Shown here piece after piece: positions 62,892 through 64,000 of a stretch of 64,000 nucleotides of DNA. Numbering within the stretch: the stretch's first letter is position 1; the number at the start of each line of letters is the position of its first letter. The translations under genes and the position numbers were made by a program. Under the pieces are notes generated by a model, which worked only from the letters and a program-made list of their open reading frames with translations, ran no database searches and was not told where the DNA came from. The stretch comes from Paraburkholderia phytofirmans OLGA172 (GTDB taxonomy: Bacteria > Pseudomonadota > Gammaproteobacteria > Burkholderiales > Burkholderiaceae): contig NZ_CP014578.1 of assembly GCF_001634365.1 (NCBI RefSeq), positions 620,001 to 684,000 of the forward strand. Reading direction: 5' to 3'.

Positions 62892-64000
62892 TGACGCACG
62901 TCATTATCAACCGCCTGCAAGACTTCATCTTTTTCTATCCATTCTTTATGTCGTACCTGTGGATGATCGGTGGCATCGTGCATTTCTTCGCGCTCGAAAA
63001 AGGCCGCACGCGATCCCGGCGAGCGCTGGTGATGGCGGGCATGCCCAAGGTGTCGGTGATCGTCCCGTGCTACAACGAGGAATCGAACGCGCATCGCGTG
63101 ATCCGGCATCTCGCGCAGCTCGACTACGAGAACTACGACATCGTCGCCGTCAACGACGGCAGCAAGGACCGCACCGGCGCGATCCTCAACGAGCTCGCGG
63201 CGGAAATCCCCCACCTTACCGTGATTCATCATGCCAGGAACGAGGGCAAGGCGATCGGGCTCACGACTGCGGCGGCCGTGACGAACGCGCCTTATCTGAT
63301 GTGCATCGATGGCGATTCGCTGCTCGCGTCCGACGCGATCGAATGGATGCTCGAGCATTTTATCTCCGACCCGAACGTCGGCGCGGTGACCGGCAATCCG
63401 CGCATCCGCACCCGTACATCGCTGCTTGGCCGGATGCAGGTCGGCGAGTTTTCGTCGATCGTCGGGCTCATCAAGCGCACCCAGCAGGTGTACGGGCGCA
63501 TCTTCACGGTCTCGGGCGTCATCACGATGTTCCGCAAGACGGCGCTCGCCGATGTCGGCTACTGGAGCTCCGACATGCTCACCGAAGACATCGACATCAG
63601 CTGGAAGCTGCAATGCCGAGACTGGCGCGTTGCATACGAACCGCATGCGCTCAGCTGGATTCTGATGCCCGAGACCTTCAAGGGCCTCTACCGGCAACGC
63701 CTGCGCTGGGCCAAGGGCGGCATTCAGGTGCTGATGAAGTACGCGCCAGCGATTGCGCGCCCTTCGCAGGTGATGATGTGGCCGCTGTTTGCCGAGTATC
63801 TGCTCGGCATTGCATGGGCGTACGCAATGACGTTCATTCTCGGCCTCGCCATCGTCGGCCTGATCGTGCCGCTGCCGAGCGACTGGCACATTGCCTTGCT
63901 GCCGCACTGGCACGGGATGCTGCTGGTCGCCACCTGCATTCTCCAGTTGATTGTCGGCTGCCTGATCGACGGGCAGTACGACGACAAGCTGCTGCTGTAT
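62891..64000 (+). CDS. pgaC: PNAG synthase PgaC (partial, cut by window end)
   Basis: This family-2 glycosyltransferase polymerises UDP-N-acetylglucosamine at the inner membrane under c-di-GMP control. The first 370 residues are present. An N-terminal helix (FFYPFFMSYLWMIGGIVHFF) is followed by the GT2 core: VIVPCYNEESN, VAVNDGSKDR, CIDGDSLL (DxD), TEDIDISW and QRLRWAKGG (QxxRW), then C-terminal helices. Its ATG overlaps the pgaB TGA by one base (TGATG). The missing end should contain about 50 residues, with pgaD expected beyond. Confidence 0.97.
   Translation, partial: MTHVIINRLQDFIFFYPFFMSYLWMIGGIVHFFALEKGRTRSRRALVMAGMPKVSVIVPCYNEESNAHRVIRHLAQLDYENYDIVAVNDGSKDRTGAILNELAAEIPHLTVIHHARNEGKAIGLTTAAAVTNAPYLMCIDGDSLLASDAIEWMLEHFISDPNVGAVTGNPRIRTRTSLLGRMQVGEFSSIVGLIKRTQQVYGRIFTVSGVITMFRKTALADVGYWSSDMLTEDIDISWKLQCRDWRVAYEPHALSWILMPETFKGLYRQRLRWAKGGIQVLMKYAPAIARPSQVMMWPLFAEYLLGIAWAYAMTFILGLAIVGLIVPLPSDWHIALLPHWHGMLLVATCILQLIVGCLIDGQYDDKLLLY

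Overview
The window looks like a chromosomal segment of a Burkholderia sensu lato species, most likely Paraburkholderia. It is GC-rich and densely coding. The gene neighbourhoods (glyA-nrdR, the minor pilin operon, hmgA-fahA, gcdH with an IclR regulator, xdhAB, an ElaB/YqjE/DUF3318 trio, pgaABC) are familiar from that group. The genus is inferred from remembered gene content, not from a search.

Layout. 1-5 kb: glyA and nrdR, then five overlapping minor pilin genes (FimT, PilV, PilW, PilX and PilE-like). 5-10 kb: small membrane and stress proteins, a 1-Cys peroxiredoxin, gcdH with a divergent IclR regulator, and a degenerate EAL protein. 10.8-18.2 kb: hmgA-fahA preceded by repeated operator-like boxes, two MFS exporters, an atypical crotonase, a FiwA-like ParB-fold protein and a remnant of a D-lactate dehydrogenase gene. 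18.3-25.3 kb: a structured leader, two tandem AspT-type antiporters, aspartate 4-decarboxylase and an AGT-like aminotransferase, suggesting an aspartate/alanine decarboxylation cycle. 25.4-31.6 kb: an MFS gene and xdhA, xdhB and a short xdhC. 31.8-45 kb: a LysR gene, an IS4-family element, a DsbA-fold isomerase, a TAXI binding protein, a BON protein, TauE and LysE transporters, then a LysR gene followed by HMG-CoA lyase, a CaiB-type CoA transferase and an MFS gene.

45-52.5 kb is the accessory part. It is a minus-strand type VI secretion cargo cluster with three PAAR-type genes (one broken by a stop codon), an M35/aspzincin metallopeptidase, an OmpA-like periplasmic protein, an LprI-like protein and a second OmpA-like gene broken by a stop codon. 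An intact IS66 element (2,614 bp, perfect 8-bp target duplication) has jumped into the last codons of the LprI-like gene, and the original end of that gene can be rebuilt on the far side. Next to the cluster, at 52.39-52.54 kb, is a highly structured RNA resembling the C4 antisense RNA family, upstream of an unknown 154-residue protein.

53-64 kb: an AraC regulator, a short-chain dehydrogenase and an APC permease; two small envelope proteins; and pgaA, pgaB and the start of pgaC, the export and synthesis genes for poly-N-acetylglucosamine biofilm polysaccharide, cut by the window edge.
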